NCBI GenBank assembly: GCA_004009845.1
Contig: RMBW01000046.1
Location: 124,001 to 188,000 of the forward strand
Source of the DNA: Davidsoniella eucalypti
Taxonomy: Eukaryota > Ascomycota > Sordariomycetes > Microascales > Ceratocystidaceae
Length of the DNA stretch: 64,000 nucleotides
Direction of reading: 5' to 3'
The notes below the pieces were generated by a model. That model was not told where the DNA came from. It worked only from the letters and a program-made list of their open reading frames with translations, and ran no database searches. A program made the translations under genes and the position numbers. Shown here one piece after another: positions 51,181 to 61,635 of this stretch (position 1 is the stretch's first letter; the number at the start of each line of letters is the position of its first letter).

Positions 51181-54100
51181 GATTCACAGTCGATATCAGT
51201 TCCGTGGACACGATAATATGTCCGATACGACATGAACATCAACTGATGGAATGAAATGTGATCTTTCTAGTGGTGGATCAATACAGATGAGTAACAACCC
51301 GGTCCATCTCGGACTGCTCGTCGAAAATAAGACCACCATGCTCTGCCGTTTGTCTATCTGCTTGTATCTAAAGTTCCGACTGCGAGAACACATCATATCA
51401 CATCGAAGCCTCTGACCCTAGGGAAGCTCCATGTACGTCGCCTCCAAAAATAAATGCTCCAATAACCGGACCATTCACGGCCAAATTGCGCCGCTTTTTT
51501 CAATTTGCTGGAGAAATCATTGCGCAAATGTAACCCTTGAGCCCAGGCAACTTTGTAGAAAAAAAAAAGAACATGCCATTGGTGGCAGGCAATTTGTTTC
51601 TGTCCGTTGTCAACGTAACGCAAGACATGTAATATTTGTATACATTACAGGGCTGTTTTCTATCGAACGCAAAAATAGGTCCCGATGCAAGACGTACGAA
51701 TTTCTCGATATCCACGCATGGGTTTACGCTATCTGCGTCATCAAACTCTCCACTAGCGTAGTGTATTGCGTGTGGAAGTGCATAACCGCAAGTTTTAGAG
51801 GGTAAAGCGTGTTTGGGTTCGCTTCTGCGTTTGTGTATAAAACTACCTTTCGTGAAATCGATTTTTGCATAGAAACATCGTGATGATGATATACATGTAC
51901 ATCATGTTCATGTTCAAACTAGTTTTGCTTGTACTATAATACCAATGAACTCGTTATAACTATAGATGAGCAACCGTTTTGGGGCAAGTGATTCTTGGGT
52001 AGTAACTTATAGAGCCGTTGATGTAGGTGCCGTTTAGGGCAGTCTCTTAGGATTGCCTTCCGATATACATAGTTGGGAAGAGCTGGTTGGTTACTGGGCC
52101 GAATCAAGGCGTCCATAGAGAGATGTATTTACGGAACCTTTCACCATCATAGCCAATTCCGTGATGTAGTGAGGCTCGTGGCAGATAGTTTGCAATAAAC
52201 TTCTTGTGCCTCCCCTGCAGACGCTAGGCCATTAAAGGCCAAGAGAGGTACATGGATTTGATCAACCGAATCATTAACGAATGATTGCCCATCAACCTTC
52301 TCCCAGCTCTTAAGCATGAGGACCGCCATAAATGGTTACACGATATTGACTCAGAGGGGCTGGGAGTAAATGGAGTGCAATTATCACGTCTTCGAAGAGT
52401 GTTGAATCGATGTGGGTTGCCCAATTTGAGAATTCAGCCCTATATGTATCCCACACATGTTTGCTCAGATCGCTTCCCGTGATATAAAATCAGTGCTTTT
52501 GTATTACTATATATAAATGTATATATATAGTCATGGCCGCATCCACATGGTTGCGAAGAGAACACTTTCAACTCCGTCTGTCGTGTCAACAACAGAGGCA
52601 ATAACAATCCAAATATCAATAGTCCAACACACCGACCTAGAACTTCAAAATCCTAAGACTTAGTCATATAATGACTCATGAACGGCTACGATGTCTCTCA
52701 CAAACCATGCTCACAGACCAACTTGACTTGGCGCTTTCTCTGAACCGCGTTTTGCCTAGTTTCCATGTGCCGTAGTATCGACCATTAGCCGCAGCCTATT
52801 GGGTTTATTTGACTACTATGTAGTACATGTTACAGTCCACGATGACTCGATAATCCCCAGATAAGAAAAATCCAAAGACCGGTTTGCCAGTGCGTATGGA
52901 GTTGTCAAGTTTTGCAGGACCCCAAGTCAATGCTTCCTAGGAACTGGAATTCTTGAAATAGCTTAGCATAGCAAACCGACTGCAAGTGTCATCTAAAGTA
53001 ATATGTATATATGTGGTTATATGATTTGTCTCTTATTATATCGTATGTACATACAGTCATCGTCGTGAGTTTGTCATATCAATGCGGGATTCGCGGAGTG
53101 TCAGACCATGAGCATAGCAGCTGCTGTCAGCTGCTGTATGACCCAGTATAATCAATAATGAAAGTTCCAAAGCATTCAAGTAATCAACTTGACAGATTGA
53201 GAGCGCCCAAGATCGAATAATCATTGCCTCTGGGACTATATATATTGCTATTTGCTCCACAGACTCACTCTATCTTCTAACACACAAAGTATTTGTTAAT
53301 CACCCACTAGACAAGACCAAATTAGCCTTATGGTATCACGCATATTACGCTTTAGTGCCAAAGTAAGCCTGAAAAACGCCCAGCCATCTTTCTTATTCAG
53401 TGTCCTTGTAGAACTTAACCTACAACTCGTGCTGACCGTGCTTATAGCGGCTTATAGAGGGAGAGGGAAAAGACAGTTATAATATAGTTAGTTGTAATAA
53501 GCTGTAAGATTACTGAGCGGCGTTATTAACCCTGGACCCTGAAATCCTTCACTGGGAAACTTGAATGCTTCATTGCCTTACAGGCTGTTTTGCAACCCAA
53601 TGTATATGCAGTGGGACCATATCTGTATTCTTATTTAGGAGCTAGAAGAGGGAGATATCTTTACACTTAGCTACTATCGTTATTAGGTCTAGTACGCTGA
53701 TATTGCGATACAATAATGGATAGATGCTCTAGATGTCCCTGCCTGGTAATATAATCCCTTGTGCCTAGATAGACGGGGGCTGAGCACACTTCTGCAACTT
53801 TTGATATCAGCTAATGCTAACTACTAGCTACAACCGTCATATGGGCCATTTATATGTTGATGTGATGCCTGGCTCAGAGGAGGCCGTCAAAACAACGGAC
53901 ACTTCTTTGCTGACAGCCCTGGATTCTTGGTGGAGACTTTTCACATGTATCGTCATCGTCACCGGTGCCGATTACACCAAAATATCCAACAAAGAGCAAG
54001 AATAGGCAAGCGTCATCACATGCTGTAGCGTAACCTTTTCTCTCTTTTTTTTTCTTCTTCTTTGGCTTGCGTGTTAAAGGGCAAAGGTAGATACATGCCG

Positions 54101-55903
54101 TAATATATAATCCTATCCCTATCAGCCAATGACAACCCCCCAAGCAACCGCGCTTCATGTTTCGATCATCACTCTGCCTTGCGCGGAAATACCCGAACTC
54201 CTTCTGCCCCCAAACTCACCGACTGGGCTACCTTCACTATATGACTTCGTTTTGGCTCTAAGATCGGGTTCTTGACCTATCGAAGTGTTCCTCGCAATGT
54301 TTTCGAAGTCGAGGTATGCCTGCCAATAGAGAAAAGAATTCAGGGCTAATCACTCAACATGATATAGTCATGTGCACATTACATGACATCAAAACTTTCC
54401 GGGTTGTTGGGTTCCCTCTCATATAAGCTGACCACACTAACACAAAGCTACTGACTAGAACCAATACTATTTGCTGGCCTTGTATTGTTCCTGAGATACT
54501 GGATTAGTACCTTGTAACCACGGCTAGGCTGCGGCAGTAAGATTATATCGTTGACAATAAGATATCTAGCTTGAAACAGAAGTGCACAACGGCGGGTGCC
54601 TGGATCGTTTCTACGAAGAGAGCTTACAATGTGGATTCTTGTCCCGTGGTTCGATGATCAAAGAAAATCAAATTGCCATCTCCAATGCCAGAAGCATATA
54701 TCATGCAGAATATGAGCTCCCGGTAGGATCTTTGTAGGCCATCGTCAAGAATTCTTGGGGTGAGTGAACACCGGACTTGCCTATCCAGTAATAATCTATA
54801 CATTGCCCTTTACCTCTTGGCGGCCTGAGTACACATGACTGATGGCATTTATATACGAAGCGATGAAATTTCAATCTTGTCTGCCATGTTGCGCTTTTCG
54901 ATAGGCAAGGAACGAGGAGAAAAAAAGTGATACTAGTCGATTGGTCCTCTATAGATGTGACTGAATTATAGCATCATGTATGTTATACAACATGTAGTCA
55001 TCCTGTAATTTCTTATATATCCGGAGCAACCTTAAATATAAGCAGATGGTCCTTTTGTCCTGTCTGGGACGGAGGGAGGGCCGTTGCCTGTCTGGATATC
55101 TCATGATCTAATTGTCCTGACATTACCTCTGTCTTGTCTCTCTCTCTGAAGAGCGAATATTCCGGAATCCCCTTTGCTATGTCTTGTGGGGGAGACGCAC
55201 AGTTGAGGCTCGCGGAGACTTACACACTGACTCTATGGCATGAGCCGCTAGCTATGGAACATTTGGCGTGGAAGAAAACAGCAGCCTTCTTTTTTATTTA
55301 TTTCTGTCTTTTTTGTCGAGTCTAAGACACTCGAATAGGCTGGCTTGCTTTGTTAGTGTGGATATTTCCATTTACCCATTCGGAGAGAAGATACACCTGC
55401 TTGTTTATTTTTTAGCATTTATCTGAATTTACATGTGCTTGTAGGCAAACAATAAGGGTGTGAGATGGCAGTTTTGTATGTAACAGCTTATTCAAAGTAC
55501 CTTGATTTTCCCACGGCATATGAAAAAAAGGAAACAAAAAGAAACTGGCCTGCCAAGGAGCACAAATGCAGAATAATAAAAAAACCGCCGGTACTTGCAT
55601 ATAAGGAGCTACACCGGCTGCCATGCTGTCTTTTCCGAATGGATCACATCCACCACCCACGCACATCGACATCCTTTTGCACATACACGTATATAGCCGG
55701 GCCTTCCCACCATCTTACCTGCGTCTGTAGAAGCTGCTGAGAGCCTATCAGATACCCTAACTTTATGCAACATATTGATATACACCACACCCTCCATCGC
55801 TGCCCACCCCTGAGCGCAACCATTGCCTTCATTGGATCCCACTAGTGCGTCTGGTACTGGTAGTTGACTACCGATACTGTTGACACATAGCAACGTACGC
55901 GCC
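51181..55903. other. Gene-free AT-rich region
   Basis: About 4.7 kb with no supportable gene. Frames are short and without family resemblance. A perfect 10-base direct repeat CAGCTGCTGT x2 lies at 53,118-53,137. AT-rich, TATA-like alternating words are common near 52,500-52,540 and 52,990-53,060. The last few hundred bases should contain the promoter of the LRR gene. Confidence 0.5.
53118..53137 (+). repeat. Tandem CAGCTGCTGT repeat, two copies
   Basis: Two perfect adjacent copies of a 10-base unit, each containing the palindrome CAGCTG. It may be chance or a doubled binding site; nothing else supports a function. Confidence 0.6.
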
Positions 55904-57943
55904 ATGTCTTCACCAGGCTCGCCACCGTCTCCAAAACCAGCTGTTGTTGCTCTCCGTAAATCTCAGACTCTCGATGTCACTGAAACTGCGGTCCCTCACT
56001 CACCACTCAACGTGAATCTGACCCGGAGCCACAGCATCAGTGTCATGAACCTCGAAAAGGAAGATTATGGAGAGTATGTTGCAAGTCCAGCACCGTTGCT
56101 GGAAGAAGGAGGAGCTTCGTCTACAGTAGTGGCTTCATCAGTGCCGGCATCTGAAAGTGTCCCCATACTTTCTCAGGAAGCGGAAGCTGCTCGGCTCGCT
56201 GCGCTATGTCGGAACGCGTTGGTCTTGATCGATACCTACGCAAAAGACTTCGACCACGCCCGCGAATATACCGTTCAAGATATTCTCAACTTGCCTATGA
56301 AAAAAGTGCGCATACCCGATGAATTGCACGGCTTGCCACGCCGCAAGTCTCACCGAGTCCTCGCGCAGGAGATATCTGTCTGCATGGATCCGAGCCACAC
56401 CAACTCCTTGGCAACACTGATACGCTATGAAGCCGATCGTGTGCGGATTCGCTCCTGGGTAACGCTTCAGCGCAACTATGATCGACTCATAGCAGCGCAG
56501 TCCATGGAGACGTACAACGACGACAATGATCGAAACTTGTTTGCTGAACTGCCGGCTCGAATCCTCAAGCAGGGGCCCTGGTCCCCGGAACTACTACCTG
56601 TGTCACTCGAAGGTATCCCGGCGTTCGTACCACATCCAAGACTGACGCACAAGAACGACCTAATCCCCGTGCTAGACCAGATTGCCGAGTCCCCAGCAAC
56701 GCCTATCTTGAATCACCCCAGCCGCATTACATTTGACGGATCTCGGCTTGATCTGTGCCGAGTGGTAGTTGGCCCTGCACATATCGAGCGTGTTATGACG
56801 ACACTTGCATCAAACTCAAGCATCCAACACGTCCTACTAGGCAACAATGTAGTTGGAATTGTCGGCGCTACTGCCATTGCCAAGTTTCTCAACACGACTC
56901 CAGGCCAGGTCGAGACGTGGTATCTGCCTGGTAACCACTTGACGCTAGATGGTCTGCGTATCCTTTCCCCGGCTCTTCAGACGTCAACTTCGATGACTGC
57001 CATATGGCTGAAGCGGAACCCACTGAGCTCAGAAGCAGCTGTTGATCTTGCACAGCTAATCATCAACGCCCCACAACTACGTACGTTGGACCTTGATCAA
57101 ACGGAACTTGGCGATCGCGGAGTGGCTCGGCTCTTCGAACTACTTTCTGATCACGTCGAAAGAACTGGAAGAACACTGCCCCTACGCAATCTATTTCTGA
57201 GTGGGAACGGAGTATCGCTTGCTGGATGTAAGCAAATTACCCGTTTTTTGACCGTCACTCCAATCACCGAGGCTGGCGGCGGAGTGACTGCAATCTATCT
57301 GTCATGTAACCCGCTCGGCGATGATGGCATCGTGGCTCTTGCGGAGGGCATAGCAAATGCACCGCAACTAAGCAGACTGCTCGTACAATCCACCGGCATG
57401 ACATCGACAGGTGCCATCGCCCTGTTTGACGTGTTTCGCAACCACCCAAGCCTCAAGGCGCTTGACGTAGGCCAATCATTCGCGGCCCAGGACCACGCTC
57501 AAGCCTTCAACTACATCGATAACCGCGCTATACCGTCTTTAAACTCGATGCTCGTGGCTACGCACGCCCAGTATGTCGTTCTGGGTTGCTGCGCAGTCTC
57601 ACCCACAGGCCTGAATCTCGTATACGAGAAAGTTAGCAAGAGCGGACTCTTGTTTTTCCGGGCGTTTTCCATAATATCGGAAGAGGGACAGGCGAAACGA
57701 AGCATCGTGCCCTCGCAGCGAGACTTCATCGAAGATATCGGCGTCGCTAGTACCGCGCGGCCACGAAAGCAGACCGAGATGGAAAGAGCCGCAGCTCGAC
57801 GAATGATAGCAAATGTACATGCCGTGTACGGCGATAGTGTCAGCTATACGGATTTCAAGGAGTATCTCAAAAAGTGGCTTGTCAGCGATAAACAAGACGT
57901 GTCAAAAATTGACTCGAGAACCCGCCGTACTCGGGGAGGATAG
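55904..57943 (+). CDS. Leucine-rich repeat (RNI-like) protein
   Basis: Intronless frame of 679 residues starting with MSSPGSPPSPKPAV; the frame is open 8 codons further upstream but without an ATG. Residues 1-80 are Ser/Pro-rich and look disordered. A helical segment (about 96-115, LAALCRNALVLIDTYAKDF) and a basic region (PRRKSHRVLAQE) follow. From about 272 to 552 there are ribonuclease-inhibitor-type LRRs, for example SIQHVLLGNNVVGIVGATAI, TAIWLKRNPLSSEAAVDLAQ, LRTLDLDQTELGDRGVARL, AIYLSCNPLGDDGIVALAEG and SLKALDVG, with 28-30 residue spacing. The C-terminal 110 residues are charged, with an Arg-rich helix (MERAAARRMIANVHAVYGD) and end in basic RTRRTRGG. There is no signal peptide, membrane segment, NACHT or F-box. 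LRR-RI proteins bind other proteins (RanGAP is one example), but no specific role can be assigned. Confidence 0.85.
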   Translation: MSSPGSPPSPKPAVVALRKSQTLDVTETAVPHSPLNVNLTRSHSISVMNLEKEDYGEYVASPAPLLEEGGASSTVVASSVPASESVPILSQEAEAARLAALCRNALVLIDTYAKDFDHAREYTVQDILNLPMKKVRIPDELHGLPRRKSHRVLAQEISVCMDPSHTNSLATLIRYEADRVRIRSWVTLQRNYDRLIAAQSMETYNDDNDRNLFAELPARILKQGPWSPELLPVSLEGIPAFVPHPRLTHKNDLIPVLDQIAESPATPILNHPSRITFDGSRLDLCRVVVGPAHIERVMTTLASNSSIQHVLLGNNVVGIVGATAIAKFLNTTPGQVETWYLPGNHLTLDGLRILSPALQTSTSMTAIWLKRNPLSSEAAVDLAQLIINAPQLRTLDLDQTELGDRGVARLFELLSDHVERTGRTLPLRNLFLSGNGVSLAGCKQITRFLTVTPITEAGGGVTAIYLSCNPLGDDGIVALAEGIANAPQLSRLLVQSTGMTSTGAIALFDVFRNHPSLKALDVGQSFAAQDHAQAFNYIDNRAIPSLNSMLVATHAQYVVLGCCAVSPTGLNLVYEKVSKSGLLFFRAFSIISEEGQAKRSIVPSQRDFIEDIGVASTARPRKQTEMERAAARRMIANVHAVYGDSVSYTDFKEYLKKWLVSDKQDVSKIDSRTRRTRGG

Positions 57944-58345
57944 TTTTGCAAAGAATTAGCACAAGGTGCTACGGAAAGATGTAGAGGATGGAATTTAGAG
58001 AGCGCAGTCTAGGCATAACCGGGCTGGCTACCGGTATGGCTACATCTGTTAATGTGTGTTACATAGATATACTTGCACAATATAGAACTAACTGAATTTG
58101 ATGAATTTGACTCAATCTATTAAATGTGATTTGAATCTACTAATCTATCTACCGGTATCCCACCCAAGTTAATACTATGCTTTGTATTAGTCTGCTCTAC
58201 TTAACCTCAGTCAGAGCAGTACTGTAATCATAATCGTCTTGACTCTGAGCTGTCATTGGTATCAACATTTAAAAAATGAAAAAACTCCCGGCCGGCCCGG
58301 AGCCAATATATGCTATGACTTTTAGAGAATATCGTGAGAATCGAA
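57944..58345. other. Intergenic region before tRNA-Phe
   Basis: AT-rich spacer holding the LRR gene 3' end. A short GC-rich palindrome-like CCGGCCGGCCCGG lies near 58,290-58,303. Nothing else seen. Confidence 0.5.
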
Positions 58346-58452
58346 GGGGCGGTGGCGCAGTTGGGAGCGCGTTAGACTGAAGCTACAAACTTCGGCCGTC
58401 TCTATATAGAGAAGTTATCTAAAGGTCACCGGTTCGATCCCGGTTCACCCCA
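58346..58452 (+). tRNA. tRNA-Phe: tRNA-Phe(GAA) with intron
   Basis: A full cloverleaf is readable. The acceptor stem is GGGGCGG with TCACCCC plus discriminator A at 58,452. The D arm is GCGC-AGTTGGGA-GCGC. The anticodon stem is TTAGA with TCTAA, and the loop CTGAAGA carries anticodon GAA at 58,379-58,381. A 34-base intron (58,383-58,416) sits after position 37, the standard place; it contains ACTTC, able to pair with the anticodon region as in other intron-containing tRNAs. The variable loop is AGGTC and the T arm ACCGG-TTCGATC-CCGGT. One acceptor pair is a mismatch (C5 with A68) and the last is G-T. A- and B-box sequences are good, so it is probably functional. Confidence 0.93.
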
Positions 58453-58864
58453 GTCGTATATCTTTTTGCCTATAATTGAAATGATGACTTCAACGTCAAT
58501 AAAGCCGTGATTTTGAATTGTGTCGTGATAATAATCGCAGGGACTGGGGAAAGCGACATTTTTTATAAGTTTTTATTAACCTTACCACGGTTAGTTTTTT
58601 TTTGTGTCCGCAATGACCAATTTCGGATAGCCTGACATGTTATGTTAGTGCAAGGACTTCGTTTCGATTTTGAAAATATAGACCCACATCTGAACTGCAA
58701 ACAATGCCGAGAAAGACGTCACATAGATACCATTTATATTCTGTTGTGATTATTTCATTGTAAACTCACTACCGTCTTGTTTGTCCCTTTCTTGCTCATA
58801 CATTTTATATATCACATCTCCGATCCAAGACAATATATCTATAAGCCGTGGCCTCCCCGCCGCT
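58453..58864. other. Intergenic region between tRNA and MTQ2
   Basis: Contains the downstream T-rich region after the tRNA, including a TTTTTTTTT run near 58,594 suitable for RNA polymerase III termination (closer short T runs exist), and the MTQ2 promoter. No other gene seen. Confidence 0.45.
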
Positions 58865-59605
58865 ATGTTGCCTACTCCAGATACATCTCACGTCCCGGTA
58901 GAGCGTGTCTACGAGCCCTCAGAAGATTCATTTCTACTGCTAGACACGCTATCTGCGCCCGTCGAGGTTGCTTGGCTCAACGAACACTTTCCGCGTGATG
59001 CCCCGACGCCATTGGTACTGGAACTCGGTTCTGGGTCCGGCGTCGTTCTCGCATTCGTGACTGCGCATGCGCGGCTCATCTTCGGCCACACAAACATACT
59101 CACAGCATCTACTGATATCAACCCGCACGCCTGCAAAGCCACGGTTGATACTGTCCGCAAGGCACACGTGACGCATGTAGACACAGCAGCGTCGTACATG
59201 TGCGCTACCAATGCTGATTTATTCGGCCCGTGGCGTTCTCGGCAGGTCGATGTGTTGATCTTCAACCCACCATATGTCCCGACACCAGAGATGCCGATAG
59301 AGCCCGCCGTGGTTGGGGAGAAAGACTCGCATTCACAATTCGAAGAAGACGAGTATTTCTTGGCTTTGGCTTATGCTGGTGGACGTGACGGTATGGAAAC
59401 TACCAATAAGGTGCTAGATTCTTTGCAAGATGTTCTCTCACAGCGAGGCGTTGCGTATATCTTGTTGTGCAGACAGAATCAGCCAGACCAAGTAAAAGAC
59501 CGTATACGTGCTTTGGGTCCGGAATGGAGAGCGGAAACTGTCGGCACGAGCGGTAAAACTGCCGGATGGGAAAAGCTGCAGATTGTGAGAGTCTGGAGAA
59601 TATAG
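58865..59605 (+). CDS. MTQ2: eRF1 methyltransferase catalytic subunit
   Basis: S-adenosylmethionine-dependent N5-glutamine methyltransferase of the HemK/PrmC type, which with Trm112 methylates the GGQ glutamine of release factor eRF1. Single exon of 246 residues. The start is set by MLPTPDTSHVPVERVYEPSE followed by DSFLLLD, which matches the characteristic N terminus of yeast Mtq2 (MLPTP...VYEPAEDSF). SAM-binding motif ELGSGSGV is at 53-60, the acidic DINPHAC of motif II starts at 84, and the catalytic NPPYVPT at 134-140. The C-terminal half (EDEYFLALAYAGGRDGMETT, then a YILLC strand) fits the Rossmann-like fold. It is about 25-30 residues longer than yeast and human proteins (221 and 214), through insertions near 33-50 and in the DTVRKAHVTHVDTAA region. 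The frame is open upstream, but no earlier ATG is in frame nearby. Confidence 0.93.
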   Translation: MLPTPDTSHVPVERVYEPSEDSFLLLDTLSAPVEVAWLNEHFPRDAPTPLVLELGSGSGVVLAFVTAHARLIFGHTNILTASTDINPHACKATVDTVRKAHVTHVDTAASYMCATNADLFGPWRSRQVDVLIFNPPYVPTPEMPIEPAVVGEKDSHSQFEEDEYFLALAYAGGRDGMETTNKVLDSLQDVLSQRGVAYILLCRQNQPDQVKDRIRALGPEWRAETVGTSGKTAGWEKLQIVRVWRI

Positions 59606-60455
59606 ATCGATAACATAAAAATGTAGAATGGCATATAACCCATACTTAACCTCGCAATTAGATATTTAAGCAGGAGTGGCCATGAATACACGTATTAATT
59701 CATCATGTGATACATTATACAGTTAATGTGCGGAATATAAATGTTTGTGATAATAGATAGAGACTTCATACGTATTAAAGTCTCTTCTCTTTTCATTTCT
59801 TTTGTTTCAAAGCCCCAACGCCTGGAGATCCTATCGAAGCCCGCAAAGAAAGACAAAATAAGTGTGAAGAAAACAAACAAGCGTAACAAGTATAGCGAGA
59901 AAAAAAAAAGAAAGAAGGCGAAAATATAGCAACGAGTAACTAGGAGCATGAGAGGGGAGACTGTTCTCGATAAACGAGGAAAGGAAGAAAAGTCAACATG
60001 ATCAAAAGTATGCAGGAAGAAACGGCTCGTGAAAGAAAGACGAGAACAGGAAGAAAGTCATCAAATGTAAACTCCTTTCCACTGCAGGCATTCGCCGCTC
60101 CTTTGAAGCAGATAGACAGAAGAGAATTACGAGATCTTTTCTCGTTCTATGACTCTCCTCTCGCAGTCCGTGACGATGGAAAACAAAAAGAAGTCATATG
60201 CAGCCGTCTACTAACTCTACCAATGCTGTATGTTGTGTGTGTGTGCAGTCTTCGAGATATCAGACACAGCAAGCAGAAAACTAGTAGCGTATCATAAAAC
60301 ACTCGGTCCAAAACTTGTGTTTTGGGTCAGATTGATAACCAGAGAAGCACATAGTAGGACCAAGCAACACACTAATTGTGTACATCAACTCCCCTCTCCC
60401 CCGCCCCTTCACATCCACCGGCTGGCTGAAGGTGTATAGGCCAACATCTTTTGCT
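59606..60455. other. Convergent intergenic region MTQ2/SMD1
   Basis: Holds the 3' untranslated regions of two convergent genes. AT-rich and purine-rich on the plus strand at 59,870-60,060. Short lysine/arginine-rich frames here are products of the purine bias, not genes. Confidence 0.5.
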
Positions 60456-61088
60456 TTAATTCCGACCACGGCCCATACCTCTGCCACGACCGCGCCCTCT
60501 GCCTCCACCACGACCACCACCGCGAGGACCAGCACGGGTTCCCCGATCCGCCTCTTTCCGTGCCTTGTTCTTGGGCTTGGGTGCGTCGTCAATCAACAGC
60601 GTGTCGAGGGGTAGCGAATCGGGCAACAGGAAATAGCGGATGGTGGAACCACGAATGTTCATAGAGTCCAGGGAGATGGGCTCCTGGCCAATCACGGTCA
60701 TGCGGACGTTGCGCATGGCAGTGTTCATCTGCGGCGAAACGGATGTGATGGTGCCGTGCACAATGGTACCTGTACGGAGAAAAAAACCTTCAAGTTAGCC
60801 AGATCATTGCTCTTCTATATGGTCAAGACATGAATGTCCACTTGTCTATTCAAAGCCAACATGCTTTGGCAAGTTGGAGATTAGGTGTTCAAAGCTCCGA
60901 ATAAGACATACCGTTCTTGAGCTCGACTGTGACAGTCTCGTTCTGGCACTTCATCAAAAATCTAAGCGTATGTTAGCCACTACAGCCCCGCCAAAAGTAG
61001 CATTTCAACCCCTCTTCCCATAGCTGCGAATCTTCCAGCTATAAGATAGATAGGGTGCAAAATATCCAACCTACCTAACTAGCTTCAT
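60456..61088 (-). CDS. SMD1: Small nuclear ribonucleoprotein Sm D1
   Basis: Core Sm protein of the heptameric ring on U1, U2, U4 and U5 snRNAs, needed for pre-mRNA splicing. Minus-strand exons are 61,088-61,075 (only 14 bases: MKLV plus two bases), 60,961-60,912 and 60,769-60,456, with introns of 113 and 142 bases; 125 residues (human SmD1 has 119). Sm1 motif: FLMKCQNETVTVELKNGTIV onward to VSPQMNTAMRNVRMTV. Sm2 motif: LDSMNIRGSTIRYFLLPDSL. The C-terminal tail from about 97 is an RG/GRG-rich segment (RGGGRGGGRGRGRGRG), the known target of symmetric arginine methylation and part of the nuclear targeting signal. The tiny first exon is supported by the invariant MKLVRFLMK start that it restores. 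Confidence 0.98.
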
Positions 61089-61635
61089 GGCGTCTGTCTT
61101 CGTTTGGCGTCCGGAAGACCTTGTGGGTAAGATTTATGAAAGAATGTATGTATCGTCGTTGTCGGCGTCGAGTGTGACCCTTTAGTGATGTTTGTCGTTG
61201 CAATTGCAAGTAGAAAAATAGAGGTGCAAAAAAGAGCGAGTATCAAAGCAAGACAATCGAGTTCGTTTCAAAATGGACAGGTGGTGAGCACGGGGATATC
61301 AATTGGCCGTTCTACTATAGACAAAAAAAAAGCACTTAGAGGTCGTCACAGTAAGCGTCAAGCTCACGCAAAATAACTCCCAAGGCTGAAGAAATTTGAG
61401 GTTCCGCCTTCTCACAGCTCGACGCCTTGCCGGCCCACATTAATCTCAGTCACGTGCCTGCTAACAACGCTTTGTGAGAATGGGATATCCTTGCATATTT
61501 TTGGCTTACACGCAGTATTTTAGGTCAAGTTCATTTTATGATCAGTTGAATTGAGAGCTAGTATGGCCTTCTAAGCTCAATACAAATAACTATACTACAA
61601 CACTTTCCACCTTCTTCATTACCAGCACACCCATA
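61089..61635. other. Intergenic region between tyrosinase and SMD1
   Basis: Contains the SMD1 promoter (minus strand, left side) and the tyrosinase 3' end (right side). Purine-rich on the plus strand, hence pyrimidine-rich on the coding strand, next to SMD1. Nothing else recognised. Confidence 0.5.
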
